This document shows, in pieces, positions 17,637 to 26,815 of a DNA stretch of 64,000 nt. This DNA comes from Pontibacter ruber. Its GTDB lineage: Bacteria; Bacteroidota; Bacteroidia; Cytophagales; Hymenobacteraceae. Position 1 is the first letter of the stretch, and each line of letters opens with the position of its first letter. The stretch spans positions 1,302,001 through 1,366,000 of the forward strand of contig NZ_JALPRR010000001.1 of assembly GCF_023630205.1 (NCBI RefSeq). The letters run 5' to 3'. The notes beneath the pieces were generated by a model. It saw only the letters and a program-made list of their open reading frames with translations, ran no database searches and had not been told where the DNA came from. The position numbers and the translations under genes were made by a program.

Positions 17637-18220
17637 TTCAACCAAACCAACGTAATTTCCGGATGCAGCAGGGACCTTCCCCGCAGGCAATCCGAACCAA
17701 AAAGTACCAGCTCGACAAGAACACGTACACCACCATGGCCCTTACCCAGGTATGGAAAAAAGACTGGTGGCACGCCCTGATTCCGCTGGTGTTGTTCCTG
17801 CTTCCGGCTGCTTTCAGCTTCTCGTGGTGGTGGGTGGCCGGTGCTGTTATCATCACCATCCTGTTTGTGCTGCTGCGCTCTGCACAGGTAATGGGCGTAA
17901 CGCAGGTAGAGCAGGGCAACCCCCTGTTCGAAAAACTGATGTATGAGATTGATCAGCGCCAGATACTGATGAAGCGCAACGAGCGCGAAGGCATGGCCCT
18001 GGGCTGGGACATGATTCAGAAAGCGCAAAAAAGAGACGATGGCTTTCAGTTGTGGCTGAAGCCGCCTACCGATGCCCAGCTGCCTGGCGGCTGGAAAGGC
18101 TGGGTTGCCCGTAACTTCCAGGCACCGGTGTTTGTGCTGCTGCCGTTCCGTATCTTCAACAGCCAGAACGATCTGAAGCTGATGGAGTCGTTGCTGCGCC
18201 GCAAGAACCTGCTGGCTTAA
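17633..18220 (+). CDS. Predicted membrane protein of unknown function
   Basis: A 195-residue protein. Cytosolic basic N-terminus, two adjacent transmembrane helices (about residues 48-85, rich in Trp/Phe), then a soluble C-terminal domain of about 110 residues with NEREGMALGWDM and PPTDAQLPGGWKG segments. No signal peptide and no known family recognised. Downstream of nadC on the same strand and probably co-transcribed. Confidence 0.75.
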   Translation: MIQPNQRNFRMQQGPSPQAIRTKKYQLDKNTYTTMALTQVWKKDWWHALIPLVLFLLPAAFSFSWWWVAGAVIITILFVLLRSAQVMGVTQVEQGNPLFEKLMYEIDQRQILMKRNEREGMALGWDMIQKAQKRDDGFQLWLKPPTDAQLPGGWKGWVARNFQAPVFVLLPFRIFNSQNDLKLMESLLRRKNLLA

Positions 18221-18321
18221 CGGTAGCCCACAAGCCGGCTTTTGAATTCTATCGTAATTGATATAACATGCACAGCCCTGCGAAAAGGGTGCAATTAGTA
18301 TATAGTATAAAAACAACAACA

Positions 18322-18615
18322 ATGAATAAGAACGTATTAGCAGTTTTCGCCGCCGTATGCGGATTGTTTATGGTTTCTTGCGATACTCCGAAAGACCTGA
18401 GACCAGGAGCAAAAGTTTCCGTGGATTATGTGGAGCCAGGTACCCGCAACACACACAACGTTGGTAAAGTAAACGAGGTGCACGGTAAAGAAACACACGA
18501 AGAGAAGAAGGAAGTAATGCCAAACGCTGACCTGGGCGGCAATACCATCCAGGCTGGTGACAGCGTGCGCGAAACCAAAGAAACAAATACAGAGGCTGGC
18601 GCAATCCGCAAGTAA
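18322..18615 (+). CDS. Small lipoprotein
   Basis: A 97-residue lipoprotein. The signal sequence ends GLFMVSC, giving Cys22 as lipidation site; the mature part is hydrophilic, Glu/Lys-rich and probably extended. ATG 18322 is chosen because it starts the signal peptide; an upstream in-frame ATG at 18268 adds a non-hydrophobic leader. Function unknown. A strong terminator follows. Confidence 0.75.
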   Translation: MNKNVLAVFAAVCGLFMVSCDTPKDLRPGAKVSVDYVEPGTRNTHNVGKVNEVHGKETHEEKKEVMPNADLGGNTIQAGDSVRETKETNTEAGAIRK

Positions 18616-18633
18616 TTCTGTTACACCTTAGTG

Positions 18634-18675
18634 CCTGCCGCTGCCGTAGTTAAACGGCAGCGGCAGGTTTTTTTA
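18634..18675 (+). terminator. Strong terminator after the small lipoprotein
   Basis: A 14-bp perfect stem (18634-18647 with 18654-18667), GC-rich, 6-nt loop, followed by seven T. Confidence 0.9.
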
Positions 18676-18758
18676 TACCCGTGCCCCACGATTGCCGGTG
18701 TATATCCATCTTCCGAAATAAAGACTACCTTTGCAACTTAATTGCTTTTGCACCACCT

Positions 18759-19493
18759 ATGGGACAACAGGAAGAGTGGTTTAGTACCTGGTTTGATTCT
18801 CCATACTACCATATACTTTACAGCAACCGCGACCACCAGGACGCGCGCACCTTTATCGATAACCTGGTTACGTACCTGCACCCGAAGCCTGCGGAGAAGA
18901 TGCTCGACCTGGCCTGCGGAAAGGGCCGCCACTCGGTATACCTCAACCAGAAAGGGTACGACGTAACAGGCATTGACCTGTCGGGGCAAAGTATAGCCTA
19001 TGCCAAACAGTTCGAGAACGAACGGCTGCATTTTGAAGTACACGACATGCGCGAGGTGTACAAACCTGAAGCGTTCGATTTCGTGCTTAACCTGTTCACT
19101 AGCTTCGGCTACTTCGATAACGAGACAGAAAATGTGGTAGCGCTGCTTGCTGCTGCCAAATCGCTGAAACACGGCGGCAAGCTGGTGATCGACTTTATGA
19201 ATACCGACAAAACCATTGCCGACCTTGTTGCGCATGAGGAAAAGGAAATACAGGGAATTAAATTCCAGATACATCGCGGGGTGGAGCAGGGCTTTATCGT
19301 AAAATCCATCCGGTTCTCTGACAACGGAGAGTCGCATCATTTTCAGGAGCGGGTAAGGGCATTGCGGGAAGAGGATTTCCTGGAATATTTCAGCATGGCG
19401 CAGCTTCGGCTGGTTGATGTGTTCGGCGACTACAACCTTAATTCCTTCGATCACGAACACAGCGATCGAATGATCTTTGTATTAAAGAAATAA
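18759..19493 (+). CDS. Class I SAM-dependent methyltransferase
   Basis: A 244-residue soluble enzyme. Rossmann-fold motif I LDLACGKGRHS at 49-59, acidic motif II VTGIDLS near 72 and motif IV DFVLNLFTSFGY near 110-121. Substrate not identifiable; the family includes small-molecule and ubiquinone/menaquinone-type methylases. ATG 18759 is chosen because the in-frame extension to 18681 covers the preceding promoter-like TACCTTTG (18726-18733). The ZIP transporter follows after 9 nt, so the two are probably one transcription unit. Confidence 0.88.
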   Translation: MGQQEEWFSTWFDSPYYHILYSNRDHQDARTFIDNLVTYLHPKPAEKMLDLACGKGRHSVYLNQKGYDVTGIDLSGQSIAYAKQFENERLHFEVHDMREVYKPEAFDFVLNLFTSFGYFDNETENVVALLAAAKSLKHGGKLVIDFMNTDKTIADLVAHEEKEIQGIKFQIHRGVEQGFIVKSIRFSDNGESHHFQERVRALREEDFLEYFSMAQLRLVDVFGDYNLNSFDHEHSDRMIFVLKK

Positions 19494-19502
19494 GCAACCC
19501 CA

Positions 19503-20255
19503 ATGATAGTTGCCATACTTGTACTTTTCTTTACCGTTGTGGTATCCGGGTTCCTGGTAAAGGCTTTTCCACCGGATAGCCTTAAGTGGCTGAAGATGGC
19601 CCTAGCCTTCAGCGGTGCCTACCTGTTTACCATTACCATCATCCACCTGCTGCCAGATGTGCTGCTGAGCAACAGCGACCCGCACGTGGTGGGTTACTGG
19701 ATACTTGCCGGTTTTTTTCTGCAACTGGTGCTGGAGCTTTTCTCGCATGGCGTAGAACACGGGCACATGCATGTGCACGAGCATGGCCGGGTAGGATCGA
19801 TGCCGTTCCTGCTGCTGGGCTCTCTGTTTATCCACTCCTTCCTGGAAGGCAGCATACTCGTGGACCGCGGCAGCTACGGACATGCAGGGCATTCGCACGA
19901 GAGCGACAGCTTTTATGCGGTATTGTTAGGAGTAGCCATACACCACGTGCCGGCGGCCTTTGCGCTGATGTCGGTGCTGATGACGCGGGTAAAGAACTTC
20001 CGGAAAGCGTTCCTGTGGTTGCTGATCTTTGCTGTAGGCGCGCCGCTTGGTATTATCGTAAGCAACACATTGATCAGCCATGAGGCAGAAGGAAGCGTCA
20101 TCTTTACGGCCCTGACAGGCATTGTAGCCGGTAACTTTCTGCACATTTCTACCACAATCCTTTTCGAAACGAGTCCGGAGCACCACTTTAACCGCAACAA
20201 GCTTATTGCCACCATACTGGGCCTTTTGCTGGCACTTGCCAGCGACTTTATATAA
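19503..20255 (+). CDS. ZIP-family divalent metal transporter
   Basis: A 250-residue inner-membrane protein with about eight membrane segments. Family hallmarks: HLLPD in helix 2, a His-rich cytosolic loop (VEHGHMHVHEHG), HSFLEG in helix 4 and AIHHVPAAFAL in helix 5; the His and Glu residues of helices 4-5 form the transport site. It would import zinc or iron (family knowledge). Follows the methyltransferase closely and ends at a bidirectional terminator. Confidence 0.9.
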   Translation: MIVAILVLFFTVVVSGFLVKAFPPDSLKWLKMALAFSGAYLFTITIIHLLPDVLLSNSDPHVVGYWILAGFFLQLVLELFSHGVEHGHMHVHEHGRVGSMPFLLLGSLFIHSFLEGSILVDRGSYGHAGHSHESDSFYAVLLGVAIHHVPAAFALMSVLMTRVKNFRKAFLWLLIFAVGAPLGIIVSNTLISHEAEGSVIFTALTGIVAGNFLHISTTILFETSPEHHFNRNKLIATILGLLLALASDFI

Positions 20256-20269
20256 CCAGTGCTCTCAGG

Positions 20270-20314
20270 AAGTATAAAGCCGGCAAAGAGTCTTTTCTTG
20301 CCGGCTTTATACTT
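20270..20314. terminator. Bidirectional terminator with 17-bp stem beginning with AAGTATAA
   Basis: Arms 20270-20286 and 20298-20314 are exact reverse complements with an 11-nt loop. The outer end of the stem is AAGTATAA/TTATACTT, the word over-represented throughout the window. It sits between the ZIP gene and the convergent M61 peptidase gene. Confidence 0.8.
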
Positions 20315-20333
20315 TAATTATACTGCTGGGCTG

Positions 20334-22169
20334 CTAGTGCCTCTCTCCCACTTTAAGTACCTGTTGCCGTAACCTAAGTTGCTCCGGTGTCGCAGCAGGG
20401 TTGTCCTCAATCACAAACTGAAGTTCTTTCTCGATCCGGGCCGGTGTGAAGGTTTTCTTGTAGAGTTTGTTCTCGCGGATGTACTCGATCTCTACCGGCT
20501 TGTTGTTCTTTACCTCCAGCAGTGGTCCTGCCAGCTCGTAGATGTTTGCTTCTGTTAAGGCTTGACCGTTTATTGAGCGCAGTACGTCGTACATCACGAA
20601 GCCAAATTGGTTATCCAGTGGCTCGGCAATCCAGAAGAATTTCCGGGTTTTCTCGAAGCCCATCCTAAACTGACCAAACGTATAGGCGCTGCCCATCTTC
20701 TTGTCAGCGTAACCCCAGCCTATTTTTTGGAAGTACTCCTGGTAAGGCATTGGGTTGCTGCCTGTTACATACTGGTCAAAGAACTGGCGTATCTCCGGGT
20801 ATGTAGCAGCCACGATCACATCGATCAGCTCGTCGTCTTTGAACGGTTTGTTCGGTCCATACTTTTTCGACAGCTGCAGCATCAGCTCGCGCAGGCCCAT
20901 CTTGCCCTTGCTGAGTTCCTGCAGGCGAATGTCCAACAGCAGCCCGATCAGGGCACCTTTCTCGTATACGTTGGGGTACATCTCCTGGTACTTGGGCTCG
21001 ATGATGTGGCGGCTCATCTCTGTAAAAGAGACATTTTCATACTTGCTGCTGCTCTCGATCTTGCCCATCATTTCCTGCTGAAAAGTAGGGTAATCTTTCA
21101 GGCCCTCCTGCAACTGCACCAGGTTCGAGAAGTACTCGGTTACGCCTTCGTAAAGCCACAAGTGTTGCGAGAGTTTCGGATCCTTGAAATCAAAATACTC
21201 GATCTCTTCGCTGTGCACGTTGAGCGGCGTGAGGATGTGCAGGAATTCGTGCGCTGCCACATCCAGCACCATGCTGCGCAGGTTCTCTTCGTTCTGCTGT
21301 TCCGGCAAAAAGTACATTGAGCTGTAGGAGTGCTCCAAAGCGCCGAAGCCGCCATACTTGGCAACCTTGCTCTCGGGCGTATACTTCGGGAAATACATGA
21401 TGAAGTGGTAATTATCGACCGGCATGCCGCCAAAGAAGTTGGTCAGGGCAGTGGCCAGCGGTGTGATCATCTCCTGCACCTGTTTGGCTTTCACGGTGCC
21501 TGTTTCCGAATGCACGGCAATGGAAACACGCGTATTGCCGGAGCGGAAACTGGCCGTATCGGGGCGGCTGTACATGAGCGGGCCATCGGCCAGGCGTACA
21601 TAGTCAGGAGCCCGGACGATGTCCTGTTCCGGTGCTTTGTGCTCTATAGCCAGTGCGGTGGCTCCGTACAGGTGCGCAGGCTTTTGCACCGCTATGGTAT
21701 AGGGCAGCATTTTGTAGCCATCCAGGTACCCGTAAAAGCCGAAATGGTTGATCATAAAGTTCTGGTTTGCCTCGATGTTGGTGCCGCCGGGCTGAAAGAT
21801 GTAGTTGTCGTCCTTCTCTACATCCCAGGTGTCATCCACCAGGTATTCCAGGCGCGCCAGCTTATCCGCTTTTGTGATAGTGAACTGGTTTACCCCCTCC
21901 TGCTTTGTTTTCAGTCGCTTACCGCGATTGTCGTAGGCTTTGAACTTGCTGATAAAGCGGCCATAGTCTTTCTGGGAGTATGATCCGGGAATAACGCTCG
22001 GGATGATGTAGGTGATCTTGTCTTCTTTTACGGCCGGGGTGTGCACCACCACTTTTACCTGGTCGTTTTTAATGTTCTTCAGGTCCAGCAAGATATTGTA
22101 ATCCTGTTGTGCCAGTGCGGCAACCGAAAGAGAAGAAAGTAAGGTGCTAAGCAGAGCGAAGCGCTTCAT
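20334..22169 (-). CDS. M61-family (glycyl aminopeptidase-like) exported metallopeptidase with PDZ domain
   Basis: A 611-residue exported protease. Signal peptide ending VAALAQ; N-terminal beta domain typical of M61 (about 20-170); gluzincin catalytic centre AAHEFLH near 304-310 with the downstream Glu in LYEGVTEY as third zinc ligand; C-terminal PDZ-like domain (about 500-580). Periplasmic or secreted aminopeptidase by family knowledge. No T9SS domain, so periplasmic location is likely. Single gene. Confidence 0.92.
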   Translation of the reverse strand: MKRFALLSTLLSSLSVAALAQQDYNILLDLKNIKNDQVKVVVHTPAVKEDKITYIIPSVIPGSYSQKDYGRFISKFKAYDNRGKRLKTKQEGVNQFTITKADKLARLEYLVDDTWDVEKDDNYIFQPGGTNIEANQNFMINHFGFYGYLDGYKMLPYTIAVQKPAHLYGATALAIEHKAPEQDIVRAPDYVRLADGPLMYSRPDTASFRSGNTRVSIAVHSETGTVKAKQVQEMITPLATALTNFFGGMPVDNYHFIMYFPKYTPESKVAKYGGFGALEHSYSSMYFLPEQQNEENLRSMVLDVAAHEFLHILTPLNVHSEEIEYFDFKDPKLSQHLWLYEGVTEYFSNLVQLQEGLKDYPTFQQEMMGKIESSSKYENVSFTEMSRHIIEPKYQEMYPNVYEKGALIGLLLDIRLQELSKGKMGLRELMLQLSKKYGPNKPFKDDELIDVIVAATYPEIRQFFDQYVTGSNPMPYQEYFQKIGWGYADKKMGSAYTFGQFRMGFEKTRKFFWIAEPLDNQFGFVMYDVLRSINGQALTEANIYELAGPLLEVKNNKPVEIEYIRENKLYKKTFTPARIEKELQFVIEDNPAATPEQLRLRQQVLKVGERH

Positions 22170-22386
22170 GTACGGGACTAAAGTTTGTTTTCAGAACGAA
22201 ATATAGTACAATCTGTGTATGTTCGATAGGCCCGTAACGTAAATTTAGTAAACAGAGTAGGCAGACGTATGTCGGGAACAGCATTCTTCCCGCTTTATTA
22301 AGTTGAGGTAACTTCATACTTGGGGTGTAGCCGGCATTGATTCTTGCGCTTCCGTTGCTAAATGACCTATGGCTTAATTTATACTT

Positions 22387-22455
22387 ATGAAAGCTTCAGA
22401 CCAGACCTCGCGCTATACTTCGTTCCGGGAGTTTTACCCGTACAAGGGTAAGTAA
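22387..22455 (+). pseudogene. Short 5' remnant resembling a DUF962 (Mpo1-like) gene
   Basis: A 22-codon frame from ATG 22387 encodes TSFREFYPYKGK then stop. The FxEFYP segment resembles the start of DUF962/Mpo1-like membrane proteins, after which the frame ends and unrelated sequence begins. The remaining intergenic sequence (22170-22469) holds nothing else recognisable. Judged a gene remnant; the resemblance is short. Confidence 0.35.
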
Positions 22456-22469
22456 GTATAAAAGCAGAA

Positions 22470-22823
22470 TTAGATAATGGTAGAAAGCAGCGTAGCGATG
22501 AGTGCTTTCACGGTAAGCACCAGCGTGCTTGGCTGCGTGGTTACCTCTGATTCATCTTCCTCAGAGGAAGTGAAGGCATCTTTCAGCAGGGAGATAGGGC
22601 TTTCCAGCACTTCTGCATCCAATACTGACTTCTGTTTAGGAGTGTCTTGCGGGGAGGCAGCAATCGTAGCGGCAGTTTTTTGCTCTGCGTCAGGTATAGC
22701 TATAGTTGCCTCTGCAGCAGGAATTTCGCTCTGAAGGTCAGCAGCCGGGCAAAACGCTATGTTCAGCAGCATGACTACTGCCATAGGTACCAGCAACCGC
22801 AAAATAGGCTTCAGAGTTAACAT
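22470..22823 (-). CDS. Small exported protein of unknown function
   Basis: About 117 residues: an N-terminal hydrophobic signal segment (LLVPMAVVMLLNIAF), an Ala/Glu/Pro-rich low-complexity middle and a hydrophobic C-terminal helix (LVLTVKALIATLLSTII). No family recognised. ATG 22823 is preferred to the TTG two codons upstream. The C-terminal helix could be a membrane anchor. Confidence 0.55.
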   Translation of the reverse strand: MLTLKPILRLLVPMAVVMLLNIAFCPAADLQSEIPAAEATIAIPDAEQKTAATIAASPQDTPKQKSVLDAEVLESPISLLKDAFTSSEEDESEVTTQPSTLVLTVKALIATLLSTII

Positions 22824-22948
22824 ACTCAAAAGTAGTGGATGGCGCTCAGATTAACAAGCTTCTCGTTGTACTTTTTAGAGAAATGTATGTTAAAGTTGTG
22901 TTAAAGTATGACCTGGATTGGCAAAGGGGCTTCTCACAAGGAAAGGGC

Positions 22949-23386
22949 TTATTTACTGCCGATTGCAGGCTTTACTACCTTCACTTTTACCGGTACTACC
23001 CCCTCATCAATAGAGCCTATTCTTTTTGCTGCCGCCTCCGATAAGTCGATCACACGTCCTTTTGAGTAAGGTCCCCGGTCCGTGATCTTTACTTTCACGC
23101 TTTGCTTTGTCTGTAGGTTGGTTACTTTTACTTTGGTGCCAAAAGGCAGGGTGCGGTGGGCTGCCGTTAGTTTGTTGCGCCGGTAAGGATCGCCGTTGGC
23201 CATTTTCCTGCCGTGTAGCTTGTTGCTGTAATAAGAGGCTTTGCCTTCTTCTGTATAGCCACGCTTGCCCACTGCAGCTGACGTGCCGGCGCAGGACGAT
23301 AATAAAGCCACAAAAGCGCCCAGAACAAAAGCCTGACGCAGCCTATGGCCAAAGCTGCCGGTCAGGGAAGTATAAAAGTTTGTCAT
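22949..23386 (-). CDS. Septal ring lytic transglycosylase RlpA-like lipoprotein
   Basis: A 145-residue lipoprotein with lipobox FVALLSSC and one double-psi beta-barrel domain. Family motifs: GKASYYSNKLHGRKMANG, AAHRTLPFGT, KITDRGPY and RVIDLSEAAA, including the Asp of DRGP used for catalysis. There is no SPOR domain, so it is a short RlpA. It acts on peptidoglycan glycan strands in the periplasm (family knowledge). Confidence 0.9.
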   Translation of the reverse strand: MTNFYTSLTGSFGHRLRQAFVLGAFVALLSSCAGTSAAVGKRGYTEEGKASYYSNKLHGRKMANGDPYRRNKLTAAHRTLPFGTKVKVTNLQTKQSVKVKITDRGPYSKGRVIDLSEAAAKRIGSIDEGVVPVKVKVVKPAIGSK

Positions 23387-23418
23387 AGCTAAAAGTTGTC
23401 AAAGGCTTTAACGAAAAC

Positions 23419-24105
23419 TTAGCTGCAGAATTGCCTGATCTCCTGGCTCAGTTTTTCGGTTGCTACTTTTTCCAGGGGGTGGGGCGTGTTCGGGAGCACC
23501 AGCAGGCGGGCCTGTGGCAGCTGGCGGTAAGCCCAGGTTGTTTCCTCCACGCTCACCATGTTGTCGCGGTCGCCTACGCCAACCTGTACGGGCACAGTCA
23601 CCTCGGCCAGCGTTTCTGCCGATAGCGGGGGCTGCGCGCCCAGGTGGTGCATCATCTCGGCAGTTTTCTGCATTACTTCTTTCCAGTTCTGCGGGGCATG
23701 GCGGCTGGCGAGCGTTTGGGCAAACTGGGGCACTTTTTCCTGTATCTTTGCCGGGTTCAGCAGCCTGGTTTCCTTAGCGGCAGTCTCCGGCGACCAGTCG
23801 AACTTGGTAGCAAGTGTGAAGATGCCTTTTACCCGGTCCGGGTGCTGGCGTGCAAAGCACAGCGCGGCATAGCCTCCCATGCTGTAACCGAAAAGGTACG
23901 TGCTTTCCAGTTGCTGTTCGTCCAGCAGGTTTAGGATATCCTGCGCAAACATATCCATTCCGAAAGGGGCTGCAGGTATAGCCTTGCCCCCATGCCCGCT
24001 GAAGCCCAGCGTATAAGTATGGAAGTATGGCTGCAGTTGTTCTTTCAGCGGAAACAGGGTAGCCTCTGAGCCGAGGGCTCCGTGTAGTAGCAGCAGGTTT
24101 TGCAT
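23419..24105 (-). CDS. Alpha/beta hydrolase
   Basis: A 228-residue cytoplasmic hydrolase. Oxyanion region LLHGALGS at 6-13; nucleophile elbow GYSMGG with Ser75; Asp in VGVGDRDNMV near 182; catalytic His in NTPHPLEK near 210. It resembles BioH/MenH-like carboxyl-ester hydrolases, but substrate cannot be inferred. Separated by 32 nt from the RlpA-like gene on the same strand. Confidence 0.88.
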   Translation of the reverse strand: MQNLLLLHGALGSEATLFPLKEQLQPYFHTYTLGFSGHGGKAIPAAPFGMDMFAQDILNLLDEQQLESTYLFGYSMGGYAALCFARQHPDRVKGIFTLATKFDWSPETAAKETRLLNPAKIQEKVPQFAQTLASRHAPQNWKEVMQKTAEMMHHLGAQPPLSAETLAEVTVPVQVGVGDRDNMVSVEETTWAYRQLPQARLLVLPNTPHPLEKVATEKLSQEIRQFCS

Positions 24106-24210
24106 AGGAAGTATAACTGGGCTGTGATAGTTCTTATTGGCAAAAGCCGGAGCATACCTATACTTGCAGCCCCGGCTCCTGATGTTGCCTCTTTGTAAGT
24201 TCGGAAAAGT

Positions 24211-24930
24211 TTACTGCTTGATCTGGTAGTTGTATACTTCCACGGCCTGCGTCAGCTTGTCTTTCCGGAAAAGCTGAATAACCACCGGCACAGCAATGAT
24301 GCCGGCACCCACATAGATAGCCGGGGAAAGCTCTGTGTTTCCGAACTCATCGCGTTTGTTCACAGAAGAAAGCACGCCTGCCGCAGTTACGCCGGCTCCT
24401 ACCACAGTCATGGCAGTATAAATGATGCGGTCTCTGCGGTGGCGCTGTAGCAGCGTCATGCTGGAGGCATTGTCAGACAAGGCTTGCTGAAGGTTCTCGT
24501 AGTTGAATGAAAACAACGGGCCTCCGTCTTTAGAGAAATAGTAGACCCTGCGGCGGCTCGGAGTTGACATGCCGTAGCCGTAAGGCGAGTAGCCATAGTT
24601 GTAGGAGGTGCGCGTTGTATAGAACTTGGAAATGCGTGGCCCTTCTATGATGCGCTTGGCAAAATCGTCGTAGCGGCCGCCCGAGGATACGCGGGCAAAA
24701 TAGCCCTCCTTGTTCTGGTACACGTTCACCGCTTCAATGTTATACTTAAGCGAATCGTCGAGCAGGAAGTAATTACCCTTGAACAAAGGCGACTTGTACT
24801 GTACTTTGTTTGCGAAGACAGTCTGGCCGTCGTAAAGCTGAATGAAGTGCCTGCGGTCCTGGTAGCCTTGCGCCTGGGCACTCAGGCACAGACTCAGGCC
24901 GAGCAGTATCAGGGAAAATAATTTTGTCAT
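24211..24930 (-). CDS. Exported protein of unknown function with a C-terminal membrane hairpin
   Basis: A 239-residue protein. Signal peptide ending SAQAQ; residues 25-130 hydrophilic with Tyr/Gly-rich NYGYSPYGYGMSTP; two hydrophobic segments near 168-185 and 203-220. Not recognised. The composition is common among Cytophagales envelope proteins. Monocistronic. Confidence 0.65.
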   Translation of the reverse strand: MTKLFSLILLGLSLCLSAQAQGYQDRRHFIQLYDGQTVFANKVQYKSPLFKGNYFLLDDSLKYNIEAVNVYQNKEGYFARVSSGGRYDDFAKRIIEGPRISKFYTTRTSYNYGYSPYGYGMSTPSRRRVYYFSKDGGPLFSFNYENLQQALSDNASSMTLLQRHRRDRIIYTAMTVVGAGVTAAGVLSSVNKRDEFGNTELSPAIYVGAGIIAVPVVIQLFRKDKLTQAVEVYNYQIKQ

Positions 24931-25002
24931 GGATATATTGATATGATACGGTTAATATACACAGTATCCGGCTATACGCAAAAATCAGAAATAGAAGAAA
25001 AG

Positions 25003-25311
25003 CTAATTGAATAGTAAAATAAGCATGGCCACCATACCTAGTAGCGCCAGGTATACCCAACTCATTAATTGCCCCCGGTGCCTGGCAGGTACCAGGTTGC
25101 TGACCAGCACTACCGCCATCAGCATGCACAGGATATACAGCATAATGAAGGCAACAGCCTTTACCCAGTTGGGAACAATGGTGTTCTCAGCTTGCATCTG
25201 GTTGTCCATGCCCAGGCCCGAGAGCAGGTACTTAAGGCCTACATACACCACCACTTCAAACAGCAGAAAGTAAAACAAACCATACAGGCGGCTGATCTTG
25301 CTGTCGGGCAT
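25003..25311 (-). CDS. Small inner-membrane protein, three predicted helices
   Basis: A 102-residue hydrophobic protein with three membrane segments (about 10-32, 48-70, 80-101) and short charged loops. No family recognised. It starts 2 nt after the stop of the GNAT gene, so the two are probably co-expressed. Confidence 0.65.
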   Translation of the reverse strand: MPDSKISRLYGLFYFLLFEVVVYVGLKYLLSGLGMDNQMQAENTIVPNWVKAVAFIMLYILCMLMAVVLVSNLVPARHRGQLMSWVYLALLGMVAMLILLFN

Positions 25312-25313
25312 GG

Positions 25314-25745
25314 CTACAGGCTTTTGAAGAAGTGATAACTCTTGATGTGGAAACCCTCGCGGAAGTAAAACCGATGGGCTGCACTATTGGTTACATACGC
25401 ATCCAGCATAACAGTTGCGCAGTTGTGGCGTTTGGCTTCTTCCAGCATCCAGTCCGATAGCAATTTGCCTACGCCCCGCGAGCGGTACTCTTCCGTCACT
25501 ACAAAATTATCTACTTCCAGGTACTTGCCGCTGTAGAGTTTGGCGCTTATCCAGAAACCGGAAAGGCCAATACAGGTGCTGCCATCAAAGGCGCCTACCA
25601 TGCGGTAGCCATTTTGCAGCATTTGCTGCAGCAGCTCCTCGTAGTAAGCCAGCGACATGGACGGGTTCAGCTGGCGTATCAGGTGGTGTTGGGCCAGCAT
25701 ACCGGGTAGGTCTGTTATTTCTGTTATCTTGATTGTGTGCGACAT
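25314..25745 (-). CDS. GNAT-family N-acetyltransferase
   Basis: A 143-residue single-domain acetyltransferase. The acetyl-CoA pyrophosphate loop RSRGVGKLL follows strand VDNFVVTEEY; the later NSAAHRFYFREGF segment is the usual motif B. Substrate unknown. First gene of a pair with the small membrane protein. Confidence 0.88.
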   Translation of the reverse strand: MSHTIKITEITDLPGMLAQHHLIRQLNPSMSLAYYEELLQQMLQNGYRMVGAFDGSTCIGLSGFWISAKLYSGKYLEVDNFVVTEEYRSRGVGKLLSDWMLEEAKRHNCATVMLDAYVTNSAAHRFYFREGFHIKSYHFFKSL

Positions 25746-26034
25746 CGTATAAGCAAAAAATGGGTATTGAGCAGCTCTGTAATATCAGGCTATTTTCGCA
25801 AAGAAGTACCACGATAGAAAGATATACAATTTAGAAAATGCCGCCTCAAGGGAGTGCTTGTATTCAGATGTTTGTATATCAGGATTTTAGTATAAAGAGT
25901 GCCGTTTTACCGGTGATTTATACGTAGAGTTTTTATGCAAATATAAAAATTCTAAGTATTTAATAGTACATGGTTTGGATTTGCAACAATCTCAGTCATA
26001 GGGGTCGTTAAAGTACTAGAAGACAGTTGGGGAT

Positions 26035-26262
26035 ATGAGGTTATTAAGAAATATTAAATTAGATAATTATAACTATTATAATGATAGGACACGGAAGATC
26101 TTCAGCATTGGCTACGAAGATCTGACGACGCTTATCTATTATACAGATAAGAGCAATAAATTCACGTTGGTGGTGGCAAAAGAAGACGATCCACCACTTA
26201 TCCTGGAAAAACTGATTTCCAGAGCAGAAGCATTCAGAATAATGAACACCCGGCCCGAGTAG
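26035..26262 (+). CDS. Small protein of unknown function
   Basis: A 75-residue soluble protein, Tyr/Asn-rich at the N-terminus (NYNYYNDRTRKIF) with a charged C-terminal half. No signal peptide and no known family. The preceding 289 nt (25746-26034) are AT-rich and hold no other feature. The terminator begins inside the last codons. Probably real because of good codon structure and the terminator. Confidence 0.5.
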   Translation: MRLLRNIKLDNYNYYNDRTRKIFSIGYEDLTTLIYYTDKSNKFTLVVAKEDDPPLILEKLISRAEAFRIMNTRPE

Positions 26263-26276
26263 CCGGGTTTTTATTT
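26248..26276 (+). terminator. Terminator overlapping the end of the small ORF
   Basis: ACCCGGC (26248-26254) and GCCGGGT (26262-26268) with 7-nt loop, then T-rich sequence. Confidence 0.75.
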
Positions 26277-26481
26277 TGCCTTCAGCATTCCGTCTTCCTT
26301 GTCGTATCTCCGGTCTCCTGATTGAAAGAAATGCTTTTAGCTGCAGTTATACTTTAATTGTGCTAAGGTGCTTTTGAAGTATAGCATGTTTTTAGTGTGA
26401 TATCTTAAAATAGTATTGTTGGTCAGGCACTTTTTAGGCTAAAATTTTGCTCTTGCAGTAATAGCCAAAGTTAAAGTACCA

Positions 26482-26745
26482 ATGTCCGAACCTACCAACA
26501 TGACTGATGTAAACCAGGTGCAGCACATGTTTCTGTACGTGGAGAGCAGCGACGCTGTATGTATCCTGAACATTGCAGGCCACCCTTACCGGCTTCGTGA
26601 GCTGATCTTTATGATGATCGAAAACGGCTGCCGTGTGATGCAGACAACCGCAGACCAATTCAACGTATTCTGTTATGATAAAGAAACCGTAGAAGTATAC
26701 GATTACCTTACAACCATTATCAAGGCAAGATTCAACAACCTCTGA
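26482..26745 (+). CDS. Small protein of unknown function
   Basis: An 87-residue soluble alpha/beta protein (FLYVESSDAVCILNIAGHPYRL..., then ...VEVYDYLTTIIKARF). No recognised domain. ATG 26482 follows a 220-nt AT-rich leader. Convergent with the Hsp20-like gene across a shared terminator. Confidence 0.55.
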   Translation: MSEPTNMTDVNQVQHMFLYVESSDAVCILNIAGHPYRLRELIFMMIENGCRVMQTTADQFNVFCYDKETVEVYDYLTTIIKARFNNL

Positions 26746-26761
26746 ATCAGCAATGCCTCCA

Positions 26762-26803
26762 AAAACAGAAAGGCTACCGCTTCTGCGATAGCCTTTCTGT
26801 TTT
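26762..26803. terminator. Bidirectional terminator
   Basis: AAAACAGAAAGGCTA (26762-26776 region) pairs with TAGCCTTTCTGTTTT (26789-26803), loop about 12 nt. A and T tracts on both sides serve both convergent genes. Confidence 0.8.
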
Positions 26804-26815
26804 GATGGTTATAGT

